Positions 26,455 to 36,191 of a stretch of 64,000 nucleotides of DNA are shown one piece after another. Under the pieces are notes generated by a model, which had not been told where the DNA came from, ran no database searches, and saw only the letters and a program-made list of their open reading frames with translations. Every line of letters begins with the position of its first letter. Position 1 is the first letter of the stretch. The position numbers and the translations under genes were made by a program. This DNA is from UBA5239 sp031548025 (GTDB lineage Bacteria; Verrucomicrobiota; Lentisphaeria; Victivallales; Victivallaceae), in assembly GCA_031548025.1 (NCBI GenBank), contig JAVBRM010000136.1, forward strand, positions 1-64,000, written 5' to 3'.

Positions 26455-26474
26455 TTTCAATCCTTGTTTTTAAG

Positions 26475-26502
26475 AAGATACAATCCTGGAGAAAGATTTC
26501 AA
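26475..26502 (-). promoter_or_regulatory. Predicted promoter of the second AraC-type regulator
   Basis: On the minus strand TTGAAA (26502-26497) and TATCTT (26480-26475) are 16 bases apart, 21 bases before the chosen ATG. Confidence 0.5.
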
Positions 26503-26565
26503 CACTACTTTAGGAAAAAATCGTTACTTTGCAACTTTTGTGCTATTGAATGCGACTTTCATTAT

Positions 26566-26597
26566 GGTTTTCCAATGGAAATACTGTAATATTATAT
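26566..26597 (+). promoter_or_regulatory. Candidate promoter and dyad upstream of the sialidase-like gene
   Basis: TTTTCC (26568-26573) and TATTAT (26590-26595) are 16 bases apart. The dyad TTTCC-AAT-GGAAA at 26569-26581 covers the -35 region and could be a regulator site. The promoter match is weak, as expected for an activated gene. Confidence 0.3.
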
Positions 26598-26618
26598 CAG
26601 ATACAACAGGATAATTAT

Positions 26619-26657
26619 ATGGCATTCAAAAAATATCTGCAAGCAGGGAAGCGATGA
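26619..26657 (+). CDS. Twelve-codon leader reading frame overlapping the sialidase start
   Basis: ATG at 26619 follows AGGA at a good distance and opens a 12-residue frame (MAFKKYLQAGKR) that stops at 26657, overlapping the sialidase ATG as ATGA. It could be a translational-coupling leader peptide, or chance. The sialidase-like gene also has its own GGGA site. Confidence 0.25.
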   Translation: MAFKKYLQAGKR

Positions 26658-27919
26658 CGATTTCACGCCGGACTTTTATTGCGAAAATCCAGTCCGCCGC
26701 GGTATACGGCGGGATCTATCACTGCGGCGGTTCACGCTGGGAAAATATGTACAACTTTACTCCGTACAGCGATTCTCCGGCGCGGGCTTTCGTCCGCTAT
26801 TCCGATGATGACGGCGTTTCCTGGGGGGAACCGGCCGAGCTTCCTTCCGAGAGCATCACCGGAGATAAAATTTTGCGGCACTATTACCGGGGCGGTTACT
26901 TCGACCCGGTTTCCGGAAAATACCTGACCTTGCGCAACGAAGGGATATTCGAACACGTGTACTCGCCGGAAACCTGTATGCGTTGTTTGCAACTTCAATA
27001 CCGCGTGTCTTCCGATTTCGGGCGACATTTCACCGATTACGAACCGATCATTCACCGACGCTCGGAATTTGATGAAAATCATCCGCTGCCGGGAGTCTGG
27101 AAGGGCAAAAACAGCGTCATGCTGGGCGACCAGGGATGCCGTCCGCTTACCGCTCCGGACGGCACGATCCTGATTCCCTGCCAGATTTCGCCGGTCAATG
27201 AAAAAGGCGAATACATCAATCCCGGAAACGGTTTCACTTACCACTATTCGACAGTCCTCGCGGGCCGCTGGAATTCAAGCGGCAAACTGGACTGGGAACT
27301 TTCCGATCCGGTAACCGGCAATCCTGAACTGACCCCGCGGGGACTGTTTGAACCGACAATCGCTTTCCTCGACAATGGGGACCTCCTCATGGTCATGCGC
27401 GGCTGCAACAATATCATCTTGTCACGCAATCCCGATGTTTCGGTATCCAAACCCGGTTTACGCGGGCATAAATGGTATGCCCGATCCAGCGACAACGGCA
27501 TGACCTGGAGCGAACCCAAACCATGGCGGTATGACGATGGCGGGTTATTTAATTCCCCCAGCAGCTGTTCGCAGCTTTTGCGCCACAGCGGCGGCGGGCT
27601 CTGGTGGTTCGGCAATTTGACCGACGGCGAAGTTTCAGGCAATGGTCCCCGTTATCCGCTGGTCGGTGGCGAGGTTGACCCGGCCTCCGGATTTTTAAAA
27701 CGCGATTCACTTTTCATCATCGACGACCGTTCGCCCGGTGAATCGGCCAAACTGGTGTTATCCAACTTTCTGGCGGTGGAGGACCCGAGAAGCCATGATA
27801 TCCGTTTGTTCATGCCCCGGACTTTTACCCGGGAAGGAGTCGGATTTGATTCAGATTTATTTGAATACCGTATCGCAATCGACAAGAACAAAACTTATAT
27901 AAGGAATCGGGAATCATGA
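26654..27919 (+). CDS. Sialidase-superfamily (BNR/Asp-box) protein
   Basis: The 421-residue protein has a six-bladed propeller pattern with Asp boxes at VRYSDDDGVSWGEP (about residue 50) and ARSSDNGMTWSEP (about residue 275), and a third weaker one near YRVSSDFGRHF. The blocks GGIYHCGGSRW, LTAPDGTILIPCQ and LDNGDLLMVMRG are typical of exo-alpha-sialidase-like proteins. The start MTISRRTFI resembles a twin-arginine motif, but the hydrophobic stretch behind it is short, so export is doubtful. It overlaps the pilin-like gene by ATGA. Whether the substrate is sialic acid is unknown; the superfamily also cuts other sugars. Confidence 0.78.
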   Translation: MTISRRTFIAKIQSAAVYGGIYHCGGSRWENMYNFTPYSDSPARAFVRYSDDDGVSWGEPAELPSESITGDKILRHYYRGGYFDPVSGKYLTLRNEGIFEHVYSPETCMRCLQLQYRVSSDFGRHFTDYEPIIHRRSEFDENHPLPGVWKGKNSVMLGDQGCRPLTAPDGTILIPCQISPVNEKGEYINPGNGFTYHYSTVLAGRWNSSGKLDWELSDPVTGNPELTPRGLFEPTIAFLDNGDLLMVMRGCNNIILSRNPDVSVSKPGLRGHKWYARSSDNGMTWSEPKPWRYDDGGLFNSPSSCSQLLRHSGGGLWWFGNLTDGEVSGNGPRYPLVGGEVDPASGFLKRDSLFIIDDRSPGESAKLVLSNFLAVEDPRSHDIRLFMPRTFTREGVGFDSDLFEYRIAIDKNKTYIRNRES

Positions 27920-28692
27920 AAAATTGGACAAACAACCGGAATTTTACCCTCATTGAACTCCTGGTGGTGATCGCGATCATCGCGATCCTGGCGGCAATGC
28001 TCCTGCCGGCATTGAGCGCCGCCCGGTCAAAAGCGCAGACCGTTTATTGTACCGGCAATCTCAAGCAATTGACCGCAAGTTATTTAGGATACTCCCCGGA
28101 GAACCAGGACTGGATCTTGCCGGCACAGGATAACGCCTCCACGAAATTTTCGTGGTCGGGATATCTGGCAACCGAGATTTACAGAATTCCCCCGGAGCAG
28201 ATTCCGGAACAGAAAATCGGAAAATACACAGGTAAAACGACATTCAAATCCTTCATCTGTCCGTCGGAAAAAACACCAGTGGGCGATAAAGTCGGAACTT
28301 TCAACAATTTTCTGTATGGACATTACGGAGCGAATAAATTCCTCACGGGAGTAATCGACAATGTAACCTACCATCCCAACAAGGAATCGGTTGTGCGTCA
28401 GGCTTCAAGAACCGTATTGCTGGGTGATTGCAATTATAAAACCTCTCCCGGTTTTGTGAAGTTATGCGAAAACAACAACTCCGACTTTTGCGCTTTGCGC
28501 CACGGCACTACAGGCGTCGTCAGCGAGGACGATTATTACAAATATTACCTCTACAAGGGAAAAATCAATTTCGCTTTTTACGACGGACATGTGGCGACAT
28601 TTGATCGCAGCGATCTTCTCATTAACGGTCATTTGAAAGCCGACACCATCCTCAGGGGCTTCGAGCAAACATTTGACGTCAACGTAAAATAA
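27916..28692 (+). CDS. Pilin-like protein with prepilin N-terminus, variant H-DG motif
   Basis: The 258-residue protein begins MKNWTNNRNFTLIELLVVIA, a prepilin signal with the pilin stalk. The globular part has FICPSEKTP, and the C-terminal part has ALRHGTTG then INFAFYDGHVATFDRS: the usual His to DG spacing of nine is stretched by about 20 residues (a YYKYYLYKGK loop). It overlaps the sialidase gene by ATGA and stands 11 bases ahead of a large glycosidase gene. Function unknown; it belongs to the repeated pilin-glycosidase arrangement. Confidence 0.87.
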   Translation: MKNWTNNRNFTLIELLVVIAIIAILAAMLLPALSAARSKAQTVYCTGNLKQLTASYLGYSPENQDWILPAQDNASTKFSWSGYLATEIYRIPPEQIPEQKIGKYTGKTTFKSFICPSEKTPVGDKVGTFNNFLYGHYGANKFLTGVIDNVTYHPNKESVVRQASRTVLLGDCNYKTSPGFVKLCENNNSDFCALRHGTTGVVSEDDYYKYYLYKGKINFAFYDGHVATFDRSDLLINGHLKADTILRGFEQTFDVNVK

Positions 28693-28703
28693 GGCGAAGA
28701 AAC

Positions 28704-31700
28704 ATGAAATTTTCATTGCTCCTGGCTGTCCTGGCGGGCGCCGGAATACTCGGTGCCGACGCCCCCGCCTGGGATGCCGGAAACGGTTTTAACGGTTGGG
28801 GAAATCCGGTTCGCTTGACCCAGTCTATCGAGGGCGGCGTGATGATACTCAAAATCGAAGGTCCCGATTCCAGCATCGCCAACCATCAGGTTTCGATTGA
28901 CCCCGTCAAATACAATCAACTGGAAATCGAATATCGATCCCAGGGGCTTCCGGCGCAAACCACCGGGCAGCTTTTTTTCGCCAATGCCGAACAGAAAAAA
29001 TTTATCGGCAACCAATATTGGCGTTTCAGCAGTTTGAGCAGCGACGGCAAATGGCAAACCCTCCGTCTGAACAGTCAAAACGATGTAACCGGTGGTATTG
29101 CTTCCTGGCAGAAATGCGGCCTTATTGACAAAATCCGCCTGGATATGGTCGATCAACACCCCGGGACAATTGAAATCCGGAAAATCCGCTTCATTTCCAC
29201 GCCTCAAAAGGCTCCCCCCACCAGTTGGGCTCCCGTCAAATCGGAATTGCCGTCGCATCTTGCCGCCAAGCCTGCCGAAATGGATGTTCCATATTGGAGC
29301 GGTTACATGTTGCGTTCACCGGACGATACCCCCGATCATTTGAAACAGGGACGCGATTGTTTCGCCTTTCGCAAAATATTTGAATCGCCCGCCGACTTGC
29401 AGCAGGCCGGAATTCAAATGTGTGCCGACGATGAATATGAGCTTTACATCAATGGTCAAAAAGTGTTGGAGAACCATCGGGAGAACGGCTGGAAATCTCC
29501 CGATTGGGCTGACGCTACCCCCTTTATCAAGCCGGGCAAGAACCTGATCGCCGGGTTTTACCGCAATCACGGCGGCCCGGGCGGAATGTTGCTGGAACTG
29601 ACGCTGAACCGTCAAGACGGGACTCATACCGCCGTAATTTCGGATCGTTCGTTCCGTACTGCCGTCAAGCCTGCCGCTGATGACTATTTGAGCTTGAATT
29701 TCGATGATCGCGACTGGCGGGAAATGATCCAGCAATCGCCTCCTCCGGCCGCGCCGTGGCGGGTAGCGGTTCCTTACCGGGATATTGCGATCCGTCCTCA
29801 ACTCATCGTTAAAGAGATAAAAATTCCGGCGGCGGCAAAAGCAGGAAGCAAGCTGCCGCTAACCATCACTTTTCAGGGAGCGGCTCCTCCAGCCGGAACA
29901 ACGTTCAGCGCATATTTGCGCAGCGCCTCGGGAATAACGGCGGGCTCCCATGTTTTGCATGCTGATCTCACTCAAATCAAGCAACTTTCAGATACCACCT
30001 GGCAGATCAATTGGCAAATTCCTTTGCCCAGGTATTTTTCCTCCATGCCGCTGGTTCTTTCCATTCAAAGCAAAAACCTCAAAATCGCTCCGGAAATACA
30101 GCGGCAAATCAATTACCAGGCTCAATCGGCTCCGGAACGCCGTCCAGCCTTTAAAGTGGTCAAAAAGGACGATTTCCCTGAACTGCAAATCGATGGCAAG
30201 CCTGTTTATCCCATGATCGGCAATTGCCAGTCGGAGAAAAGCACGCAACGATTCAAAGAGAGTAATTTTCATCAGGTCCCCATGAATTTCCGGACATTCT
30301 GGTGCCGCAATACCGCAAACATCATGTGGTGGACGGGACCGGATAAATTTGACTTCGCGGTTATTGATAATTACGTCGAAAAACTCTTGGAAACCGACCC
30401 GGACACTCCGATTATCGTCTGGGCCGGAACGGAAATGCCCGACTGGTGGGGCAGACTCCATCCCGAAGAACTGGCGCGTTTCAACGATCAAACCGTCTGG
30501 CATTACGGAGTGGCTCCGGCCAGTTATGCCTCGGAGCGTTTTCTGCAGGACTCCATTATGGCCGTCCGCCGCCTGATTTCTCATTGCCGCCAAGCTCCAT
30601 ATGCCGATAAAATTGCCGGTTTCCTGCTCTCCAACGGTTACTCGTGCGAATGGCAGAACTGGGGAGCTCATGACGCTCCGAAATTGAACAAGCTGATGGA
30701 TTATTCATTGCCCGCGCAGCAAAAATTCAAAGAATTTCTCGCCGTTCAATATCCGGATATTCCGGAGCAGAAGAGGAAATTACCGGATTTCGATGCCCGA
30801 ATGGCCCGGGGTGAAAGTGTTTTTCTGCCGGCGACGGGGCAGCTTTTGAATATTGCCGTCAATAGATTTCTTTCCGTCAGTCTTGCCGACTTTATGTGCA
30901 GTCTAGCGCGGGAAGCGAAAAAAGCCGCGGGGCCTGATATGCTGCTCGCCGTTTACTACGGATACACCTTTGAATACAGCAACCTGGCCTGGAACGTCAA
31001 TCTGAGCGGTCATAACGCGCTGAAAAAAATACTGGATTCTCCCGATATCGACCTGATTCTGTCGCCGCCGTCTTACGGGGTCCGTAATTTGGGGGATTGT
31101 GGGGAAGATATGAAACCGTTTGCCTCCATCAAGGCGGCAGGGAAAATTTCTGTCATTGACGACGATACCCGGACTCATCTCATTCCTTACGCCGGATTTT
31201 CCCAGACAGTAACCGCCAAGCAAACCGGGCAGATCATGCGCCGTAACCTGGGACGCGATCTTTGCCGGATGGAGCCGCTCTGTCTGCTGCCGCTGACCGG
31301 AGGCAATGAATTCAGTTCCCCTGCCATCATCCGGGATTTGCAGACCTTCAAAAAAGTTGCCGATTTCGCCTTGTCGCAGCCGATAAGAAGTCAAACGGAA
31401 ATCGCGATTGTCGTCAGCGAAAAAGCAAACTCGGTGCTGGCTTTTGAAAAACGCTATATACAGCAGGAGCCCCGTCAACTCTATGCCGCGGATGGAAGCG
31501 TAAGCAACGGCAGGCGTTCATCTCAGGTTTTGACCGGTGAGCTGATCTATCATCAACGTTCCAGACTGGCCAAGCTGGGAGCTCCTGTCGATTATATTCT
31601 GGCGGAAGACATCGGACGGGTGATCGACCGTCCTTATAAAATGTGGATATTTCTTAATGAATTCAATCCGGATGATCAATTTATCAATGCCGTCAAACAA

Positions 31701-32270
31701 CTTCAGCAACGGAAAAATCTGTTGGTATGGCTTTATGCGCCCGGGATGTTTCGCAATGACAAACCAGCGTCCACCGCATTGATGAGCGAGCTCACCGGCA
31801 TGGAACTGCAGCCGATGCCGACCGCGCTGGAGCCGGTCGTAAATTTCCCGTCGGGAGACTCGATGGGGTCCAATGGGAAGTTGACTCCACTTTTTGCCGT
31901 CAAACCTTCTCCTCAAGTTCAAACTCTGGCGGTCTATCGCGACGCCCCTGACCGGATTGCCCTGGGGCAAACCGGAACCAACATATTTTGCGGAATTCCT
32001 CATCTGTCGCCGCAGTTTTTGAACCGGCTGGCCCAGCAAGCGGGCGTTCACCTCTATTCATCCGGCGAGGATGTGCTTTATGCCAATTCCGCATTTATTT
32101 CATTTCATGCCGCTTCGCCGGGTTTGAAAACCATTAAACTGCCAAAAGCATCCGATGTGTTTGAGGTCTTTTCCGGGCGGCTGCTGGCACAGCAGGTGAA
32201 AGAATTTCAATTTCCGGCCGAACTGCATGAGAGCTTTCTGTTCTACGTGGGCGACGCCAGAATAAATTAA
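28704..32270 (+). CDS. Large secreted multi-domain glycosidase-like protein (paralogue 1)
   Basis: The 1188-residue protein has a signal peptide (KFSLLLAVLAGAGILGADA). Residues about 20-160 form a carbohydrate-binding-like beta sandwich (VSIDPVKYNQLEIEYRSQGL). About 190-330 form a galactose-binding-like module with CADDEYELYINGQKVLENHR, as in rhamnosidase or beta-galactosidase N-terminal domains. About 490-900 form a TIM barrel (PVYPMIGNCQ, GYSCEWQNWGAHD with a likely catalytic Glu, AVYYGYTFEYSN, and SVIDDDTRTHLIP), followed by a GATase-like segment (KMWIFLNEFNPDDQFINAVK). The order recalls GH42-like enzymes but I cannot name the family. Nine bases separate it from its paralogue. The substrate is unknown. 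Confidence 0.75.
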   Translation: MKFSLLLAVLAGAGILGADAPAWDAGNGFNGWGNPVRLTQSIEGGVMILKIEGPDSSIANHQVSIDPVKYNQLEIEYRSQGLPAQTTGQLFFANAEQKKFIGNQYWRFSSLSSDGKWQTLRLNSQNDVTGGIASWQKCGLIDKIRLDMVDQHPGTIEIRKIRFISTPQKAPPTSWAPVKSELPSHLAAKPAEMDVPYWSGYMLRSPDDTPDHLKQGRDCFAFRKIFESPADLQQAGIQMCADDEYELYINGQKVLENHRENGWKSPDWADATPFIKPGKNLIAGFYRNHGGPGGMLLELTLNRQDGTHTAVISDRSFRTAVKPAADDYLSLNFDDRDWREMIQQSPPPAAPWRVAVPYRDIAIRPQLIVKEIKIPAAAKAGSKLPLTITFQGAAPPAGTTFSAYLRSASGITAGSHVLHADLTQIKQLSDTTWQINWQIPLPRYFSSMPLVLSIQSKNLKIAPEIQRQINYQAQSAPERRPAFKVVKKDDFPELQIDGKPVYPMIGNCQSEKSTQRFKESNFHQVPMNFRTFWCRNTANIMWWTGPDKFDFAVIDNYVEKLLETDPDTPIIVWAGTEMPDWWGRLHPEELARFNDQTVWHYGVAPASYASERFLQDSIMAVRRLISHCRQAPYADKIAGFLLSNGYSCEWQNWGAHDAPKLNKLMDYSLPAQQKFKEFLAVQYPDIPEQKRKLPDFDARMARGESVFLPATGQLLNIAVNRFLSVSLADFMCSLAREAKKAAGPDMLLAVYYGYTFEYSNLAWNVNLSGHNALKKILDSPDIDLILSPPSYGVRNLGDCGEDMKPFASIKAAGKISVIDDDTRTHLIPYAGFSQTVTAKQTGQIMRRNLGRDLCRMEPLCLLPLTGGNEFSSPAIIRDLQTFKKVADFALSQPIRSQTEIAIVVSEKANSVLAFEKRYIQQEPRQLYAADGSVSNGRRSSQVLTGELIYHQRSRLAKLGAPVDYILAEDIGRVIDRPYKMWIFLNEFNPDDQFINAVKQLQQRKNLLVWLYAPGMFRNDKPASTALMSELTGMELQPMPTALEPVVNFPSGDSMGSNGKLTPLFAVKPSPQVQTLAVYRDAPDRIALGQTGTNIFCGIPHLSPQFLNRLAQQAGVHLYSSGEDVLYANSAFISFHAASPGLKTIKLPKASDVFEVFSGRLLAQQVKEFQFPAELHESFLFYVGDARIN

Positions 32271-32278
32271 GGTATAAT

Positions 32279-35026
32279 ATGAGTAAATTTTTCTTGTCAT
32301 TGATGTTAATGGGGTTGTTGGCGGCGACTCATGCGTTTGAACTGCTGCCGCAGACGGTCATTCACCAGCGGCCGGCTTCCCGGTCACAATGGCTGTGGAA
32401 CCGCAATGCCTCGGTTGCGCCGAATGCCGTCAGCTATTTCCGCCTCGCAATCACAATTGAAGAACCCGTCAAACAAGCTTTCCTCAACGTCTTTTACGAC
32501 GACAAGGGAGAGTTTTTCGTCAACGGAAAATCCGTGACAGGCGTCCGCTCCGCTCAAGGCATGCGATATGACCTGGGCAAAGTGCTGGACTCCGGAAAAA
32601 ATGTTCTGGCAATCAAGCTCACCAATGAAGCCGGACCGAGCGGAGTATTGTTCTATGGCCGAATAACGCTGGCCTCGGGGAAAGTTCTTTCCATCCACAG
32701 CGACACCAGCGTAAAAGCCGCCTCCACAGTTCCGTCGGAACAATGGAAAGCGTCCGATTTTGACGATTCCAACTGGGAAACGGCATTGGAACAGGGGGAT
32801 ATCCTGACCAATCCATGGGCTTCCTTCTTGAAATTACTCGACAACTACGCTTCACCGGAAGAACAGGCAAAAATCACCGCCGAACGCATCGCGGCAACCA
32901 CCATTCCCGCCGGGTTGAAACAGGAAAAAGAACCGGTCGCCCGGATCGTCTATCAGGGGTTCATACCGAAAATCGAAATCAACGGTCAAGCCTATGCGCC
33001 CGTTATGAACAGCGCTTTCAACGGAGCGGGAATTGAACCCTATGACAACATCGCAATAAAAACCGGTCGCCTCGGGGTACGATTTTTTGAGGTCTATATC
33101 CCCGACGAGCAATTCTACCGGGCGGATGGGAACTATGACTTTAACCGCCTGGATTTTCAGGCCCGGCGTATCCTGCACCTCAATCCGGATGCGTTTCTGT
33201 TCGTGAATTTCCGCTTTGCCGCCATGGCGGCATGGTGCAAAGCCAATCCCGATGAAATCGTGGGATATGCCACCGGAGCCGCGAGCGGAAGTGACGAACT
33301 GTATGGCAGACCGGTACGCCCTTCCGCCGCTTCGCTGAAATTCAAAAATGAAGCTCTGCAAACCATCCGGGCGATGATGAAATTCATCCAAAGCCAGCCG
33401 TGGGGAAAAAGAGTGATCGGATTGCGGGCCAGTTACGGCATTTACCGGGAATGGCATACTTACGGCATGTACCAGGGGCCGGACACCGGCAAAGCAATGA
33501 CGGCGGCATTCCGGAACTATCTGAAAAACAAATACCGGTCCGACGCCGCATTGCGTCAGGCCTGGAATGACAACACGGTCACCATCGATTCCGCGACAGT
33601 TCCCACCGCGGATGAACGCTGGAGTAAGCCGAGTTTCTTCCGCGATCCCGTCGCCAATCGCAAAGTATTGGATTATTACGACTGCAATGCCAATGTCACC
33701 GCCGATCTCTTGCTGGCGATGGGGCAATGCGTCAAAGAGAATCTGCCCGGCAGGTTATTCGGAGCCTATTACGGTTACGCCCTGCAGCACAACCAGCCGC
33801 CGGAGGGGGCGAACGTCCTGCTGGACAAAGTGTTGAGCTCTCCGTTCATCGATTTTCTATCCAACCCGGCGCCGTATACGGCGGACAGCCGGTTGGCGGG
33901 TGGCGATTTCATGGAGAGATCCATTCCCGCGACCTATCACCGCTACGAAAAACTCGTATTGGCCGAAGACGATAGCCGCTTTCATCATATTGTAACCCAG
34001 AAAGCGATATCCTGCCGCGACGCCGTCGAGTCCGAAATGGTCGTGCGCCGGAATTACTGCAATATGATTTTCGACGGAGCCGGAATCCAGTTCAACGACC
34101 CCAACAGCAAAGACAACCGTCCTCATGCTTTTGACGATCCGGCGGTTTTGAACGGGATCCGGGAGAGCATGGCCGCATTCGAAAAAATCGGGACCGTACC
34201 GCAGGAATCAGGAAATGATCTTGCTGTGGTATTTAATTATTATGAACGGCTCCGCCATGAGAGTCCACACAATTCCAATTCTCCCTTAAGCGCCATCATC
34301 AACCGAAATGCGGTTTCGTTGCTTAACCGAAGCGGCTATGCTTTCGATCTCCTCAGCCTGACGGATTTTCTTGCGTCCAAGCGTCAATACCGGGCAGCCG
34401 TGTTCGTCAATCCGTTCACCTTTACCGCGGCGGAGAGGGCCGAGTTGAAGAACAAGGTCCGCATTGCCGATGTCACCTCAATCTGGTGTTATGCGCCTGG
34501 ATATGTTAGTGATGAGGGATTTTCGACCGCCGCCATGGAAGACCTGACCGGAATCAAGCTCGACGCCGACGCCAACGGGAAAGACGCCCGCATGCAATTC
34601 ATTCAAAATGGCGGCACGGCTTCTTTCCGTTCCAAGGGGGACGGGCCGAGAATTCTGGTTCGTGATAACAAAGCCACAGCGTTTGCGTTTTACGACCCGG
34701 ATCAGGCCGTCGGAGCCGCGGAAAAAACATTGCCCGACAAGTCGCGGGCAATCTTCCTGGGCGTCTATCCGGAAAACGGCCAACAGTGGGCCCGCATCCT
34801 GAAAATGGCGGGAGCACATAATTATACCGGGGCGGGAAGTTATTTTCGCCGCCATGGTGACCTCGTGATGTTTCATACCGGCATAGCGGGCAAGCATACG
34901 ATTACCCTTCCGGAGCAATTCAGTTTCGCCACTGAACTGTATTCCGGAAAGGTTTTCAAATCAAATCCGATCATACTCGAAGCGTCGGGGCCCGCAACCT
35001 GGTTGATAAAAATCAATCGGAATTAA
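32279..35026 (+). CDS. Large secreted multi-domain glycosidase-like protein (paralogue 2)
   Basis: The 915-residue protein has a signal peptide (FFLSLMLMGLLAATHAFE). It is built like the preceding protein without its first sandwich: a galactose-binding-like module (VFYDDKGEFFVNGKSVTGV) at about residues 25-150, then a TIM barrel with ASYGIYREWHTYGMY and VLAEDDSRFHHIV, then a GATase-like region (FVNPFTFTAAERAELKNKVR) and a beta end. The pairs 'EW...G' and 'DD[ST]R.H' are shared with paralogue 1 and may carry the catalytic acids. The 3' end overlaps the convergent dehydratase gene by 14 bases. Family and substrate not recognised. Confidence 0.75.
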   Translation: MSKFFLSLMLMGLLAATHAFELLPQTVIHQRPASRSQWLWNRNASVAPNAVSYFRLAITIEEPVKQAFLNVFYDDKGEFFVNGKSVTGVRSAQGMRYDLGKVLDSGKNVLAIKLTNEAGPSGVLFYGRITLASGKVLSIHSDTSVKAASTVPSEQWKASDFDDSNWETALEQGDILTNPWASFLKLLDNYASPEEQAKITAERIAATTIPAGLKQEKEPVARIVYQGFIPKIEINGQAYAPVMNSAFNGAGIEPYDNIAIKTGRLGVRFFEVYIPDEQFYRADGNYDFNRLDFQARRILHLNPDAFLFVNFRFAAMAAWCKANPDEIVGYATGAASGSDELYGRPVRPSAASLKFKNEALQTIRAMMKFIQSQPWGKRVIGLRASYGIYREWHTYGMYQGPDTGKAMTAAFRNYLKNKYRSDAALRQAWNDNTVTIDSATVPTADERWSKPSFFRDPVANRKVLDYYDCNANVTADLLLAMGQCVKENLPGRLFGAYYGYALQHNQPPEGANVLLDKVLSSPFIDFLSNPAPYTADSRLAGGDFMERSIPATYHRYEKLVLAEDDSRFHHIVTQKAISCRDAVESEMVVRRNYCNMIFDGAGIQFNDPNSKDNRPHAFDDPAVLNGIRESMAAFEKIGTVPQESGNDLAVVFNYYERLRHESPHNSNSPLSAIINRNAVSLLNRSGYAFDLLSLTDFLASKRQYRAAVFVNPFTFTAAERAELKNKVRIADVTSIWCYAPGYVSDEGFSTAAMEDLTGIKLDADANGKDARMQFIQNGGTASFRSKGDGPRILVRDNKATAFAFYDPDQAVGAAEKTLPDKSRAIFLGVYPENGQQWARILKMAGAHNYTGAGSYFRRHGDLVMFHTGIAGKHTITLPEQFSFATELYSGKVFKSNPIILEASGPATWLIKINRN

Positions 35027-36191
35027 CCAGCCGGTAATACTTCACGGCGTCAGGGGGGCGGATGTTGGTCAGGTCGCCCCGGTAGTGCCGCAGCTCAGTC
35101 CGGACATAGGGATACTTCAGGAGCTCTTCCTCGTTCAGGTCGATGCCCAGACCGGGACGGTCCGGAATGACCATCTTGCCGTCGCGAATGGTTAAATCCT
35201 CGTCGCAGATATCGGCGCGGTACGGTACGTCGGTCATCATCATTTCGAAGATCACGAAGTTCGGCACGCAGCCGGCCAGTTGCAAGCTCGCGGCGTTGGC
35301 GACCGGGCCGGACGGATTGTGGGGGCAGAATCCCAGGTGACGCGCTTCGGCCTCGCCGGCCAGCAGACGCATTTCAAAAATACCGCCCGCATGGGAAACG
35401 TCCGGCTGGACGTAATCGGCGCAGTTCAGGTCGAAAAATTCCCGATATTCATAGCGGTTGTAGAGGCGCTCTCCGGCGGAAAGCGGCACCCGGACCCGTT
35501 CCTTGACTTCGCGCATTCCTTTCAGGTCATCCGGCGGCAACGGTTCTTCAAACCAGAAAATATCGAATTCCTCGAGCCGCTGGCCGATTTTGACCGCGGT
35601 GGGAATATCAAAACGCCCATGGCCTTCGATCAACAGCAACACATCGTCGCCCACCGCTTTGGACACCTGACGGATGCATTCCATGGCCTGATTCAGCTCT
35701 TTTTTGCCGATCTGGAGCCAGGCTTTGCCGAAGGGGTCCCACTTGCACCCGGGGAACTTCTGTTCGCGCACCGCCACTGCTTTTTCGGCAAACTCTTCCG
35801 GGGTTTTGGCGGGCGAGAACCAACCGTTGACATAGACCGGAATCGACTCGCGGACTTTGCCGCCCAGCAACTGCCACACCGGAACATTCAACGCCTTGCC
35901 CTTGATATCCCAGAGCGCCATTTCCACCCCGGCCAAAGCGCTCATGAGCACCGGCCCGCCGCGCCAATAAGCATCGCGGTAACAATCATGGCGGAACGCC
36001 TCGATATTATGCGGGTCTTTACCGATCAGATAGCTTTCCAGATCGTGAATCGCCGCCACGACGGTCGGCTCGCGATATTCCAGAGTCGCCTCGCCCCAGC
36101 CGTGAATTCCGGCGTCGGTTTCGATCTTCACAAACACCCAGTTGGTACGGAAACAATTACAGATAAACGTTTTTAACTTGGTGATCTTCAT
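35013..36191 (-). CDS. Enolase-superfamily sugar-acid dehydratase (galactonate-dehydratase-like)
   Basis: The 392-residue protein resembles mandelate-racemase/galactonate-dehydratase proteins. Seen: the capping domain IHGWGEATLEYREPTVVAAI, KWDPFGKAW, metal ligands in LLIEGHGRFD, FWFEEPLPP and SAGERLYNRYEYREF, and the histidine in CPHNPSGPVANAAS. Such enzymes dehydrate sugar acids to 2-keto-3-deoxy acids. The ATG at 36191 overlaps the GH42 stop (ATGA) and follows GGAG; an upstream in-frame start at 36227 would run into GH42. With the SDR and GH42 it makes a likely galactoside route: hydrolysis, oxidation, dehydration. The exact substrate is unproven. Confidence 0.87.
   Translation of the reverse strand: MKITKLKTFICNCFRTNWVFVKIETDAGIHGWGEATLEYREPTVVAAIHDLESYLIGKDPHNIEAFRHDCYRDAYWRGGPVLMSALAGVEMALWDIKGKALNVPVWQLLGGKVRESIPVYVNGWFSPAKTPEEFAEKAVAVREQKFPGCKWDPFGKAWLQIGKKELNQAMECIRQVSKAVGDDVLLLIEGHGRFDIPTAVKIGQRLEEFDIFWFEEPLPPDDLKGMREVKERVRVPLSAGERLYNRYEYREFFDLNCADYVQPDVSHAGGIFEMRLLAGEAEARHLGFCPHNPSGPVANAASLQLAGCVPNFVIFEMMMTDVPYRADICDEDLTIRDGKMVIPDRPGLGIDLNEEELLKYPYVRTELRHYRGDLTNIRPPDAVKYYRLVNSD

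Noticed and set aside
26654..26700. Twin-arginine export signal (SRRTFI) in the sialidase-like protein
   Set aside because: The hydrophobic stretch after the motif is short and merges into a propeller strand (GGIYHCGG); kept only as a doubt.
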